Positions 8,238 through 18,934 of a stretch of DNA of 64,000 bases are shown piece by piece; the stretch's first letter is position 1, and the number at the start of each line of letters is the position of its first letter. Below the pieces are notes generated by a model, which searched no databases, was not told where the DNA came from, and saw only the letters and a list, made by a program, of their open reading frames with translations. The position numbers were made by a program, and so were the translations under genes. The DNA lies in contig NZ_JACVAU010000002.1 of the NCBI RefSeq assembly GCF_014852005.1, positions 1 to 64,000 on the forward strand. The letters run 5' to 3'. This stretch comes from Pseudoxanthomonas sp. PXM03 (GTDB lineage Bacteria > Pseudomonadota > Gammaproteobacteria > Xanthomonadales > Xanthomonadaceae).

Positions 8238-9467
8238 ATGCAGCATGACGTCATCATCATCGGGGCCGGACCGGCGGGTCTCTGCCTGGCCAAGGCCCTG
8301 TGCGACCTCGACCTGAAAGTGGCGCTGGTGGAACGCCAGCCGCGCGCGGCCATCGCCGAGCCCGCCTTCGACGGGCGCGAGATCGCCCTGACGCATGCGT
8401 CGATGCGGCAGCTGCGCGACCTCGGCATCTGGCAGCACCTGCCCGAGGACGCCTGTTCACCGCTGCGCGCTGCGCGCGTGATGGAAGGCGATTGCTTGCA
8501 CGACATGCGCGTCGATGCCGGCCTGGCCGGCAAGTCGGAGCTGGGCATGCTGGTTCCCAACCACCAGATTCGCGCAGCCGCTTGGAACGCCGTCTGCGAC
8601 CTGTCCCACCTGGACGTGTTCGACAACGCACGGATACATGCGGTCCGCACCACCGACGACCAGGCCTGCGTGACGCTGGGCGACGGTCTGCGACTGGAGG
8701 CGCCCTTGCTGGTCGCCGCGGACAGCCGTTTCTCCGAGACACGCCGCGCCATGGGGATCGGCGCGGACCAGTACGACTTCGGCAAGAGCATGCTGGTATG
8801 CCGGATGCACCATGAGCAGCCGCACCAGGGCGTGGCGTGGGAGTGGTTCGGCCACGGCCAGACGCTGGCGCTGCTGCCGTTGCAGGAACATCTGTCCTCC
8901 GTCGTCGTCACCCTGCCCGACAGTGCGGCCAAGCGCCTTGCATCGCTGGACGTGGATGCCTTCGCCCACGAGATGGAACAGCGCTACGGGCATCGCCTGG
9001 GGCACATGCGGCTGGAGAGCAGTCGCCATGTCTACCCGCTGGTCGGCGTGTATGCGCGCCGCTTCGTCGGTCGCCGCTTTGCCCTGGTGGGCGACGCGGC
9101 GGTGGGCATGCATCCGGTGACGGCGCATGGCTTCAACCTGGGGCTTGCCAGCGTGGAGCGCTTGGGCGCAATGGCGCGCGACGCACGGCAGCATGGCGGC
9201 GACCTGGGATGCGCGGAGGCCCTGGCGCGCTATGAACGCCGGCATCGTCGCGGCACGCGGCCGCTCTACCTGGCCACCCGTGCCATCGTGGAGCTCTACA
9301 CCAACGATCGTGCGCCAGCGCGCATCGTGCGCGAGGCCGTGCTGCGCGCAGGTCGCCGGCTTACCCCCTTCCGGCGCGCGCTTGCCCGGACGCTGGCGGA
9401 CGAGCATCCGGCTGTCCGCCCGCCGCTGCAGCGCCTGCGCGACGGGCTGGCATTGCTGCGCCCCTAG
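8238..9467 (+). CDS. ubiM: FAD-dependent ubiquinone-biosynthesis hydroxylase (UbiM/UbiH family)
   Basis: A 409-residue flavoprotein monooxygenase. GAGPAG at 9-14 is the Rossmann motif, DGREIALTHAS is the UbiH/UbiF-type motif, and GDAAVGMHPVTAHGFNLGL (about 281-300) is the second FAD motif. The last carries GDAAV instead of the common GDAAH, as I recall for UbiM-type enzymes, which hydroxylate the quinone ring. Assignment to UbiM rather than UbiH/UbiI is probable, not certain. These enzymes use O2, which makes the FNR-like box upstream notable. Transcribed after ygfZ but with its own promoter signal. Confidence 0.8.
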   Translation: MQHDVIIIGAGPAGLCLAKALCDLDLKVALVERQPRAAIAEPAFDGREIALTHASMRQLRDLGIWQHLPEDACSPLRAARVMEGDCLHDMRVDAGLAGKSELGMLVPNHQIRAAAWNAVCDLSHLDVFDNARIHAVRTTDDQACVTLGDGLRLEAPLLVAADSRFSETRRAMGIGADQYDFGKSMLVCRMHHEQPHQGVAWEWFGHGQTLALLPLQEHLSSVVVTLPDSAAKRLASLDVDAFAHEMEQRYGHRLGHMRLESSRHVYPLVGVYARRFVGRRFALVGDAAVGMHPVTAHGFNLGLASVERLGAMARDARQHGGDLGCAEALARYERRHRRGTRPLYLATRAIVELYTNDRAPARIVREAVLRAGRRLTPFRRALARTLADEHPAVRPPLQRLRDGLALLRP

Positions 9468-9484
9468 CACGCACCGGGCAAACG

Positions 9485-10030
9485 CTACGCCGCCAACCAG
9501 CCTCCGAAGCGATCGAGGAACAGCTGCAATCGCTTGCGCAGGCGCTCATCGGTGATCGCCCCGTCCGCGTCGACCTGGCCTTCGCGGTACTGGATGGCGA
9601 TCTCGGGCTGCGGCAACACCGCGACATCCACCGCCGCCAGGACATTGCGCAGGTGCTGCTGGGCCGACACGGTCCCGTGCGCGCCCGGCGAGGTGCCGAC
9701 CATCGCGGCACGCTTGCCGGCAAATGAATTGCTCCCGCCCGGCCGTGAGCCGATGTCGATGGCATTCTTCAGCACGCCGGGAATCGACCGGTTGTACTCC
9801 GGCGTGATGAACAGCAACGCGTCGCAGATTTCCACCTGCTGCTTGAAGCGCAGGCCGGCAGCGGGGAAATCCGCGTCGTCATCCTGATCGTAGAGTGGCA
9901 GGTCACCGATGTCGATGTCCTCGAAGGCGAAACGCTCTCCCGCCAGCGCTCGCACGGCATGGCCGAGCTGCCGGTTGAAGGAGCCTGCGCGCAGGCTGCC
10001 GACGATGATGCCGATGCGCGGCGTGGTCAT
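9485..10030 (-). CDS. NADPH-dependent FMN reductase (ChrR/azoreductase-like)
   Basis: A 181-residue flavodoxin-fold reductase. GIIVGSLRAGSFNRQL near the N-terminus is the FMN phosphate-binding loop, and PEYNRSIPGVLKNAIDIGSR (about 78-97) is the second characteristic motif. Family members reduce quinones, chromate or azo compounds; the substrate cannot be read from the sequence. ATG 10030 gives MTTPRIG; the longer frame upstream overlaps the E1 gene. It is the last gene of the minus-strand cluster, 29 bp after the E1 gene, and converges with ubiM. Confidence 0.88.
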   Translation of the reverse strand: MTTPRIGIIVGSLRAGSFNRQLGHAVRALAGERFAFEDIDIGDLPLYDQDDDADFPAAGLRFKQQVEICDALLFITPEYNRSIPGVLKNAIDIGSRPGGSNSFAGKRAAMVGTSPGAHGTVSAQQHLRNVLAAVDVAVLPQPEIAIQYREGQVDADGAITDERLRKRLQLFLDRFGGWLAA

Positions 10031-10059
10031 GTTGCGATCTCCAGGCGGGGCTGGCGACA

Positions 10060-12321
<2,262 letters not shown>

Positions 12322-12329
12322 GTGCTCGC

Positions 12330-12986
12330 TCAGGATCGGGAAGACGCCAGGCGCGCGGCGACATCGTCGCTCACGCCCGGCATGGGAACAAAACCCGGCG
12401 TGGCGTACACACGCGCCAGCCAGTAGGTGATGCGGGGATACGCGGCCAGGTCGAAGCCGCCGTCGTTCGCGCAATGGGTGTAGGCGAACAGTGCGATGTC
12501 GGCCACGCCGTAAGCCGGACCAGTGAACCAGATCGCGGTCTCCAGGTGTCTTTCCATCACCGCCAACGCCTGAGCGCCCCGTTCGACCAGGCGTGGAAGG
12601 TCCGCGCGACGCGGTGAATCCAGCGGCGTCCAGCCACGGATGAAACGCGCGACGGCAATGTAGGGCTCATGGCTGTACTGCTCGAAGAACAGCCAGCTCA
12701 GCGCCTGCGCCCGCTGCCAGGCATCGTCGGGCAGGAAGGAGGTACCTTCCGCCAACCAGCACAGGATGGCATTCGACTCGACGAGGATGCTGCCATCGGC
12801 GCGCTCCAGCATCGGCACCTTGCCGTTCGGATTCCTGGCCAGGTACTCCGGCGTGCGCGTGCCTCCGTTGGCGCTGTCGACTTCGATCCACGCGTAGGAC
12901 CGGCCCAGCTGTTCCAGCAACAGACGCACCTTGTGGCAGTTGCCGGAGGTGGACATGCCGTGGACGGTGACGGGATCAGGCGACAT
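12330..12986 (-). CDS. Glutathione S-transferase family protein
   Basis: A 218-residue GST with a thioredoxin-like N-terminal domain (VHGMSTSGNCHKVRLLLEQL; catalytic Ser/Cys region near 12-16), NGKVPML with the cis-proline and glutathione-binding ESNAILCWLAE. The C-terminal helical domain contains GVADIALFAYTH. The substrate is unknown. Its ATG overlaps the end of the upstream nucleotidyltransferase-like gene by 11 bp, and the E1 gene follows after 8 bp, so these genes form one transcription unit. Confidence 0.9.
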   Translation of the reverse strand: MSPDPVTVHGMSTSGNCHKVRLLLEQLGRSYAWIEVDSANGGTRTPEYLARNPNGKVPMLERADGSILVESNAILCWLAEGTSFLPDDAWQRAQALSWLFFEQYSHEPYIAVARFIRGWTPLDSPRRADLPRLVERGAQALAVMERHLETAIWFTGPAYGVADIALFAYTHCANDGGFDLAAYPRITYWLARVYATPGFVPMPGVSDDVAARLASSRS

Positions 12987-13461
12987 GCGGAGGCTCCGGC
13001 AACAGGGAAATGCGGGCGGCCTTGGCGAGATCCTTGTCGCGACCGAACGCGAGCAGGATGCGGCGCTGTTCCCGCAGCGTCGGGATGCGCAAGGCATCGC
13101 CCGCGATGTCCAGGCACACGTCTTCGTGCACCACCAGGGCCTGCCAGCCGGCGGCGGTCATGACTTCCAGCCCGCCCATTACTTCGACTGGCATCGGCAG
13201 ATGCACGAAACGCGAGAAGGTGGAACGAAACCGCGTTCCATCTGCGGGACGATAATCCGCATCAGCATGGCCGCGCCATGCTTCGCGCAGCCGCAGCGCA
13301 TCCGCACGGCTGCAGAGCACATCGATATCCTGCGGCGCGATGTCGGCAATGCCGGCAAGCACCATCGCGGCGCTGCCGATGATCCACCAGGGATCGCGAA
13401 ACGTCCGCGCCAGCTCCGGCAAGGCATGGTGCAAGCCTGCGTGCAGGGCGGAAGCTGGCAT
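12976..13461 (-). CDS. Nucleotidyltransferase-like conserved protein
   Basis: A 161-residue protein. WWIIGSAAMVLAGI followed by PQDIDVLCS resembles the GSxA...DID(V/L) core of antibiotic-adenylyltransferase-like nucleotidyltransferases; the rest (FGRDKDLAKAARISLL) also fits small proteins of that fold. No function is known. Its ATG at 13461 shares one base with the stop of the acetyltransferase gene (TGATG), so the two are coupled. The frame continues upstream through the acetyltransferase gene, but that part is antisense noise in another frame. Confidence 0.7.
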   Translation of the reverse strand: MPASALHAGLHHALPELARTFRDPWWIIGSAAMVLAGIADIAPQDIDVLCSRADALRLREAWRGHADADYRPADGTRFRSTFSRFVHLPMPVEVMGGLEVMTAAGWQALVVHEDVCLDIAGDALRIPTLREQRRILLAFGRDKDLAKAARISLLPEPPHVA

Positions 13462-14012
13462 CACGATTGCGTGGCCATGCGGGTTTTCCACTGCGCTCGC
13501 GTCTGGCCCCAGACCTCGACCGGCTTCTCGTGATGCGGCTCGGGCAGGCGATCCATCCGCAGGTAGGTCGAACCGAGCTTGGCGGCCACCGTCCTGGAGT
13601 TGGCGTTCTCCGGATCGATGGTATGGATCACCTCGTCCCAGCCCAGATGATCGAACGCCCAATCGATGCTGGCCACGGCCGCTTCCGGCGCATAACCGCG
13701 ACCCCAGGCTTCCCGCGCGATGCTCCAGCCGACCTCGGTGCCAGGCCAACCTTCCGGTTGCCACGGCCCCACCCGGCCGATCCAGCGACCCGTGGCCTTT
13801 TCGATCACCGAGAACATGCCGAATCCCTGCAGGTGCCAGCTCCCCAATGTCGCGGCGAGGCTGCGCCACGCGGGCGAGCGCGCCTGCGTTCCGCCTATGA
13901 AGCGCGTGGCTTCCTCATCGGCACCGAACGCCGCCCAGGCTTCGTAGTCGTCCCGCCGCGGCAGCCGCAACCACAGGCGGGGAGTTTCAAGCTGGAGATT
14001 GGAAAGGTCCAT
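13461..14012 (-). CDS. GNAT N-acetyltransferase (RimJ/RimL type)
   Basis: A 183-residue acetyltransferase. LETPRLWLRLPRRDDYEAWA opens the fold, GWSIAREAWGRGYAPEAA carries the acetyl-CoA pyrophosphate loop (RGYA), and IDPENANSRTVAAKLG is the conserved C-terminal motif. It transfers acetyl groups to an unknown amine, possibly a protein N-terminus. ATG 14012 (MDLSNLQLETPRL) fits homologues; the in-frame ATG at 14090 adds an unrelated stretch. It lies 94 bp downstream of gcdH. Confidence 0.85.
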   Translation of the reverse strand: MDLSNLQLETPRLWLRLPRRDDYEAWAAFGADEEATRFIGGTQARSPAWRSLAATLGSWHLQGFGMFSVIEKATGRWIGRVGPWQPEGWPGTEVGWSIAREAWGRGYAPEAAVASIDWAFDHLGWDEVIHTIDPENANSRTVAAKLGSTYLRMDRLPEPHHEKPVEVWGQTRAQWKTRMATQS

Positions 14013-14105
14013 CGACGCCACACCATCCCACCAGAAAACCGGACACACCGAGCAGCGACACTCGACTTCCCTGCAGCCGCGCTCCTGCAATGGAAGCGGG
14101 CAGCC

Positions 14106-15269
14106 TCAGAACGCGTTGATGCCCGTCAGCTCGCGACCGATCACCAACTGGTGCACGGTCTCCGTGCCTTCGTAGGTGATCACCGATTCCAGGTTCAGCG
14201 CGTGACGGATGGCCGCGTGTTCGGTGGTAATACCGGCGCCGCCCAGCAGGTCGCGGCATTCGCGCGCGATGTCGATGGCCATGCGGCAGTTGTTCCACTT
14301 CGCCAGCGACACCTGCGAGGGCTGCATGGTGCCGGCGTCCTTCAGGCGGCCGAGTTGCAGCGACAGCAACTGCGCGAGTGTGATGCGGCGTGCCATTTCG
14401 GCCATCTTGATCTGCGCGCTCTGCGTCGCTGCGACGGGACGGTCGAACAGGATGCGTTCCTTGGTGTACCCCAACACTTCGTCGAGGCAGGCGATCGCCG
14501 CACCAATCGGGCCCCAGGTGATGCCGTAGCGGGCTTGGGTCAGGCAGCCCAGCGGCCCTTTCAGGCCTTTCACGTTGGGAAGGCGGCTGCTGTCGGGCAG
14601 GCGCACGTTGTCGAAGAACAGCGCGCTGGTCACCGAGGCGCGCAGGCTCATCTTGTGCTTGATCTCCTGCGCGGTGAAGCCGGGCGTGCCCTTCTCGATC
14701 AGGAAGCCCTGGATGCCGTCATCGGTCTGCGCCCAGACGATCGCGATGTCCGCCAGGTTGCCGTTGGTGATCCACATCTTGGAACCATTGATGACCCAGT
14801 CATCGCCATCACGGCGCGCGGTGGTCTTCATGTTGGCCGGGTCGGAACCGCCGTGGGGTTCGGTCAGACCGAAGCAACCGATGACCTTGCCCGCCGCCAT
14901 GTCCGGCAGCCAGCGCTGGCGCTGCTCTTCGCTGCCGTAGGCGTAGATGGGGTACATGCACAGTGAGGACTGCACGCTGACGAAACTGCGGATGCCGCTG
15001 TCGCCGCGTTCAAGTTCCTGGCAGATCAGGCCATAGCTGACCGCGTTGAGCCCGGCGCAACCGTATTTCTCCGGCAGCGAAGAACCAAGCAGCCCGAGCT
15101 CGGCGATCTCGGGAACCAGTTCCTTCGGGAACCGGCCCTGGTCGAAGGCGTCGCCGATGATCGGCCGCACGCGTTCGTCGGTGAAGCGGGCCACCGCGTC
15201 CTGCACGGCACGCTCTTCTTCACTCAGGAGGGAACGGACATCGAACAGGTCGTACGGGTTCAGAGCCAT
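14106..15269 (-). CDS. gcdH: Glutaryl-CoA dehydrogenase
   Basis: A 387-residue acyl-CoA dehydrogenase. CFGLTEPHGGSDPANMKTTA and WITNGNLADIAIVWAQT are the FAD-binding motifs; ARYGITWGPIGAAIACLDEV and TYEGTETVHQLVIGRELTGI with the catalytic Glu are typical of glutaryl-CoA dehydrogenase rather than short-chain enzymes. It converts glutaryl-CoA to crotonyl-CoA in lysine and tryptophan breakdown, passing electrons to ETF. It is the first gene of the minus-strand cluster. Family length is about 390, so it is complete. Confidence 0.92.
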   Translation of the reverse strand: MALNPYDLFDVRSLLSEEERAVQDAVARFTDERVRPIIGDAFDQGRFPKELVPEIAELGLLGSSLPEKYGCAGLNAVSYGLICQELERGDSGIRSFVSVQSSLCMYPIYAYGSEEQRQRWLPDMAAGKVIGCFGLTEPHGGSDPANMKTTARRDGDDWVINGSKMWITNGNLADIAIVWAQTDDGIQGFLIEKGTPGFTAQEIKHKMSLRASVTSALFFDNVRLPDSSRLPNVKGLKGPLGCLTQARYGITWGPIGAAIACLDEVLGYTKERILFDRPVAATQSAQIKMAEMARRITLAQLLSLQLGRLKDAGTMQPSQVSLAKWNNCRMAIDIARECRDLLGGAGITTEHAAIRHALNLESVITYEGTETVHQLVIGRELTGINAF

Positions 15270-15350
15270 CGTGCTTCAACCGGCGTCAGGTGGTATTCAC
15301 CGCATTGTATGCGTTGGCCCTTGAAGCCGGTAAGCGCCAGTCCGCACAGC

Positions 15351-15416
15351 AAAGGCCGGCGAAACGCCGGCCTTTGAGGGGTACCCCGTTGAAACGCAGG
15401 CCTGCCCGGCCTGCGT
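15351..15416 (-). terminator. Twin hairpins after the glycine-zipper gene
   Basis: AAAGGCCGGC (15351-15360) pairs with GCCGGCCTTT (15366-15375), and ACGCAGGCC (15394-15402) pairs with GGCCTGCGT (15408-15416). They lie between the minus-strand stop at 15418 and the gcdH start at 15269, so they probably terminate the upstream gene and insulate gcdH. Confidence 0.65.
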
Positions 15417-15417
15417 G

Positions 15418-16233
15418 TCAGCCCTTGTCGGGGGCGTCGACGCTGGCGGTCTGCGTCACCACCTGGCCATCGATCACCGGCAGGCGCTCACCCGGCTTCT
15501 GGTCCATCCGGATGGTCTTGTCCTGACCATCGAAACGGTAGGTCACGTCATAACCGATGACCTTGTCCGTCGTGCCCATCGCGATGCGGGTACCCGGCTT
15601 GCTGTCCATGCGCATGGTGCCGGTGGTGCCATCCGGATTGCGGTAGGTCACGTTGTAACCGGTCACGCGCGAGGACTCGGAGGTCGCATTCTCGGTGTGG
15701 CACTGACGCTCCGTACGACTGACGACCTTGCCACCCACGTGGCGCTTGTCCACCTGGTTGCCGATCGCACCGCCGGCGACGGCGCCCGCCACGGTGGCGG
15801 CCTTCTTGCCGCTGCCGCTGCCCACTTGGTTGCCGAGCAGGCCACCGATCACCGCACCGGCGACCGTGCCACCGACGTTGCCATCGCGCTCGGGCGCACG
15901 CTCCTGCACCACCACGTCCTCGCAGACTTCGCGCGGCGTACTGGTGGTCGTGGTCTCGCGCACGGGTTCGGTACCGATCACCGTGGCGTACAGCTTCTCC
16001 GAACTGGTCACCGGATCGGCTTTGACCACGGTGGCGTATTGAAGCGTGCCCACCGGAATCTGGTTGTCGGTCGCGGCGGCGTCATCGGCGACCAGGGTGC
16101 CATCGGCTGCCGTCACCAGGCCATCCTGGCCGGTCGGGCTCTTGTCGCCGCCCTTGAGGAAGGCCGCAGTGGCCACACCGCCCACCAGCAGCGCGCCGAC
16201 GGCGACCAGAATGGTTGTTGTATTGCTCTTCAT
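15418..16233 (-). CDS. Glycine-zipper 2TM domain envelope protein
   Basis: A 271-residue protein with an N-terminal hydrophobic segment (about 6-24), then GTVAGAVIGGLLGNQVGSGS and ATVAGAVAGGAIGNQV, the glycine-zipper 2TM motif of the Rick_17kDa_Anti/SlyB-like envelope proteins. The C-terminal half has two repeats of the form GYNVTYRNPDG / GYDVTYRFDG ending in RMDSKPGTRI / RMDQKPGERL, an internal duplication of about 40 residues. The role is unknown; family members affect envelope integrity. Start MKSNTTTIL; a longer in-frame start at 16329 is not supported. Confidence 0.85.
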   Translation of the reverse strand: MKSNTTTILVAVGALLVGGVATAAFLKGGDKSPTGQDGLVTAADGTLVADDAAATDNQIPVGTLQYATVVKADPVTSSEKLYATVIGTEPVRETTTTSTPREVCEDVVVQERAPERDGNVGGTVAGAVIGGLLGNQVGSGSGKKAATVAGAVAGGAIGNQVDKRHVGGKVVSRTERQCHTENATSESSRVTGYNVTYRNPDGTTGTMRMDSKPGTRIAMGTTDKVIGYDVTYRFDGQDKTIRMDQKPGERLPVIDGQVVTQTASVDAPDKG

Positions 16234-16406
16234 CGCTGCCTCCAGGTCGGGCCGTGCCCGATTCATATTGGTCATCATTGCACCATTGCCAACCTGAACA
16301 CAGTCCCCGCTTATGCCCACGAAAACCAACGAAAAGTGAACGCTTCAACCTCGCGCCGATCATGCTAGCGTGACGCCCGTTACACACGCCGAGAGCAATC
16401 ACCGCC

Positions 16407-16625
16407 ATGCCGAACCCCCTGTTGCTGCCACTGCTCGAGTGGGCGCGAAAGCTGCGTTACCCCACCCTGTTCAAGATCACCGCCGCACTCTTCATGGTCA
16501 CCCTAGTCCTGCCTGATCCCTTCCCGTTCGTGGATGAAATCCTGTTCGGCCTCGGTACGTTGCTGCTGGCCAACTGGAAGCGGCGCAAGGATCCGCCGCC
16601 CACGATAGAGCCCTCGAAGCGCTGA
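16407..16625 (+). CDS. DUF6116-like small membrane protein
   Basis: A 72-residue protein: PLLEWARKLRYPTLFKITA, a hydrophobic stretch continuing to VTLVLPDPFPFVDEILFGLG, then LLLANWKRRKDPPP. This pattern is a conserved small protein of the Xanthomonadaceae (DUF6116, from memory). It has one or two membrane segments with a basic tail. The function is unknown. It is divergent from the glycine-zipper gene and lies 5 bp before tatD-like DNA hydrolase, so the two are probably co-transcribed. Confidence 0.8.
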   Translation: MPNPLLLPLLEWARKLRYPTLFKITAALFMVTLVLPDPFPFVDEILFGLGTLLLANWKRRKDPPPTIEPSKR

Positions 16626-16630
16626 TCGAA

Positions 16631-17407
16631 ATGCTGGTCGACAGCCACAGTCATTTCGACGCATCGGAATTCGACCCGGACCGTGACGCGGCGCTGGCGC
16701 GCGCGCGCGCGGCGGGCGTCGACCGGCAAGTCGTGCCTGCGGTGGCGGCGGCCAGCTGGCCCAGGCTGCGCGAGGTCTGCGCGCGCGATGGAGGGCTGTT
16801 TCCGGCCTATGGACTCCACCCGATGTACCTGGCCGAGCACCAGCCCGCCCATCTGGATGAACTGCGCCAGTGGATCGAGCGCGAACGCCCTGTGGCTGTC
16901 GGCGAATGCGGCCTGGATTTCTTCGTGGAGGGCCTGGATGCGGACGATCAGCAGCACTACTTCGACGGGCAGCTCCAGCTGGCGCGGGAGTTCGATCTTC
17001 CGGTGATCGTACATGCGCGCCGCGCCGTCGATGCGGTGATCGCGTCATTCAAACGCGTGGGCGGCCTGCGGGGCGTGGTGCACAGCTTTTCCGGCAGTCC
17101 GGAACAGGCACGCCAGCTGTGGCACATGGGTTTCCTGATCGGCCTGGGCGGACCGGTCACCTACGAGCGCGCGAATCGCCTGCGTACGCTCGCCCGCTCG
17201 ATGCCGCTCGATTTCCTGCTGCTGGAAACAGATGCGCCGGACCAGCCCGATGCGGGCATCTGCGGGCAACGCAACGAACCCGCGCGACTGGCGGTAGTCC
17301 GCGACGTCATTGCCGGACTGCGCGATATCGCGCCCGATGAACTTGCGCGCGCCACCACGCAGAACGCCGAGCGTTTGTTCGGCCTGCCCGCTGTCGTCCG
17401 CGCCTGA
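16631..17407 (+). CDS. TatD-family metal-dependent hydrolase
   Basis: A 258-residue amidohydrolase-fold protein. DSHSHFD at 4-10 supplies the first metal ligands (His6, His8), GECGLDF the Glu ligand, PVIVHARRA the next His, GVVHSFSG another His and LLLETDAPDQP the conserved Asp. TatD proteins are 3'-5' DNA/RNA exonucleases; some are deacylases. It lacks nothing of the motif set. It converges with the oxidoreductase at 17412, with only 4 bp between the stops. Confidence 0.9.
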   Translation: MLVDSHSHFDASEFDPDRDAALARARAAGVDRQVVPAVAAASWPRLREVCARDGGLFPAYGLHPMYLAEHQPAHLDELRQWIERERPVAVGECGLDFFVEGLDADDQQHYFDGQLQLAREFDLPVIVHARRAVDAVIASFKRVGGLRGVVHSFSGSPEQARQLWHMGFLIGLGGPVTYERANRLRTLARSMPLDFLLLETDAPDQPDAGICGQRNEPARLAVVRDVIAGLRDIAPDELARATTQNAERLFGLPAVVRA

Positions 17408-17411
17408 GCTT

Positions 17412-18827
17412 TCAGCGCACGACCCGGGCGGAATCAGCCGCCGGGGCGGGAGTCGTTGCGTGATAGGCCTTGACCGCGATTTTCCATGTGTCGCCGTAAC
17501 GTAGCAGCGTCATGTGGTCCAGGGCCTTCATGTCCGGATAGTCCAGTTCGATCACGGCGGTCGCGACGTCACCGGTTACGGTGATCTGGCGGATCCAGCG
17601 TTTGCGCGTGCCTTCGTCCGCCGGCGCGCGGCCACTGGAAGAGGCCTTGATGTAGTCCTGCGCCAGCCAGTGCCGATACTGGCCATCCTTGTATCCCACC
17701 AGCACGGCCTCGTCGGCAAATGCCCGCTGGAAGTGCCGGCGCTGGCCGGTGGCATGGCCATCCAGATAGGCCTGCAGCGGCAGCCGCACCGCAGCCACAT
17801 TGTCGCCGCTGGCAATGCCGACATTGTCCGCACCGACCGCCACGACCACCTTGCCGCGGGTGGAACCTGTGCGATTGTGCTGCTGGGCCTGGGCGATCCG
17901 GTCCAGCGAATACAGACCATCGACATGGACCCCCAACCGGCCTGCCGCAATCAACGGCGCCACGCCGTTCAGCCCTGCCTGCACATCCCACGGCGGCGTC
18001 GCGGGACAGACGACACGACCTGGCACGCACAGCGCAGCGGGCACCTGGCCGACCAGCGTGACCAGCCGCCCTCCCTCGCGCAGCACCCGGGGTGAGCGCG
18101 CCAGCGTATCGCCCCCCACGGTGTCGACCACGATGTCGATATCGTGCACCACATCCTCGAAGCGGACGTTGCGATAGTCGATCACGTCATCCGCCCCCAG
18201 CGTGCGCAGATAATCGTGATTGCGCGCAGATGCGGTCGCGATGACATATGCGCCGCGCGCCTTGGCCAGTTGTACGACCATCGAGCCCACGCCGCCGGCG
18301 CCGCCGTGCACCAGCACCCGCTCGCCGGGCTGTACGTCCGCGGCGGCGACCAGATAGCGCCACGCGGCGACCGCCACGGTCGGGTACGCAGCGGCCTCCT
18401 GCATCGTGAAAGCCTGCGGCGCCGGCACGATGGACGCGACCGGCGCAGACACGTATTCCGCGTAGCTGCCCGAACGCTCGCGCGGATCCACGATACCGGC
18501 GACGCGATCACCGCAGGCGAATGCCGTCACGCCTGGCGCGACCGCCACCACCTCCCCCGCGAAATCGCCACCCGGCGTAGCGGGAAACGGCAGCCGGCCC
18601 GCTTCCTGCAGTTTCCAGTCGACGGGGTTGATGCTCGCGTAGTGCACGCGCACCAGGACATCACCTGCCTGCAGTACGGGGACAGGCACGCGCTCCACGC
18701 GCAACGATTCGGGACCGCCGGCCGCATGGATGCGCGCAGCGCGCATCGCGTCGGGAACGACCGGACAGGCATGGGCGGCTGCGGCGAAAAGCGGCAGCCC
18801 GATCAGCAGCAGGGCGCGGATATACAT
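17412..18827 (-). CDS. Exported quinone-oxidoreductase-like protein fused to an NTF2-like domain
   Basis: A 471-residue protein in three parts: a signal peptide (MYIRALLLIGLPLFAAAAHA), a medium-chain zinc-independent alcohol dehydrogenase/quinone oxidoreductase domain (about 25-345: HYASINPVDWKL, GGDFAGEV, LVHGGAGGVGSMVVQLAKA), and a C-terminal domain (about 355-465) with PLQAYLDGHATGQ and TLLRYGDTWKIAVKAYHA typical of lumazine-binding-like NTF2 proteins. NAD(P)-binding domains are rarely exported, so the signal peptide and the fusion are both unusual. The start MYIRALLL is preceded by no better candidate. It is transcribed after tcdA but separated by 107 bp. Confidence 0.82.
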   Translation of the reverse strand: MYIRALLLIGLPLFAAAAHACPVVPDAMRAARIHAAGGPESLRVERVPVPVLQAGDVLVRVHYASINPVDWKLQEAGRLPFPATPGGDFAGEVVAVAPGVTAFACGDRVAGIVDPRERSGSYAEYVSAPVASIVPAPQAFTMQEAAAYPTVAVAAWRYLVAAADVQPGERVLVHGGAGGVGSMVVQLAKARGAYVIATASARNHDYLRTLGADDVIDYRNVRFEDVVHDIDIVVDTVGGDTLARSPRVLREGGRLVTLVGQVPAALCVPGRVVCPATPPWDVQAGLNGVAPLIAAGRLGVHVDGLYSLDRIAQAQQHNRTGSTRGKVVVAVGADNVGIASGDNVAAVRLPLQAYLDGHATGQRRHFQRAFADEAVLVGYKDGQYRHWLAQDYIKASSSGRAPADEGTRKRWIRQITVTGDVATAVIELDYPDMKALDHMTLLRYGDTWKIAVKAYHATTPAPAADSARVVR

Positions 18828-18934
18828 GGCCGATGCGGTAATGGAAGGGGCCGCACTATCCCTCCGCCCCCTCGCCCTGCACAGGGGGCGTGCGCCGAAG
18901 CGCCGCGCCCATGCGCCAAGGCGAGTCACGTAAC

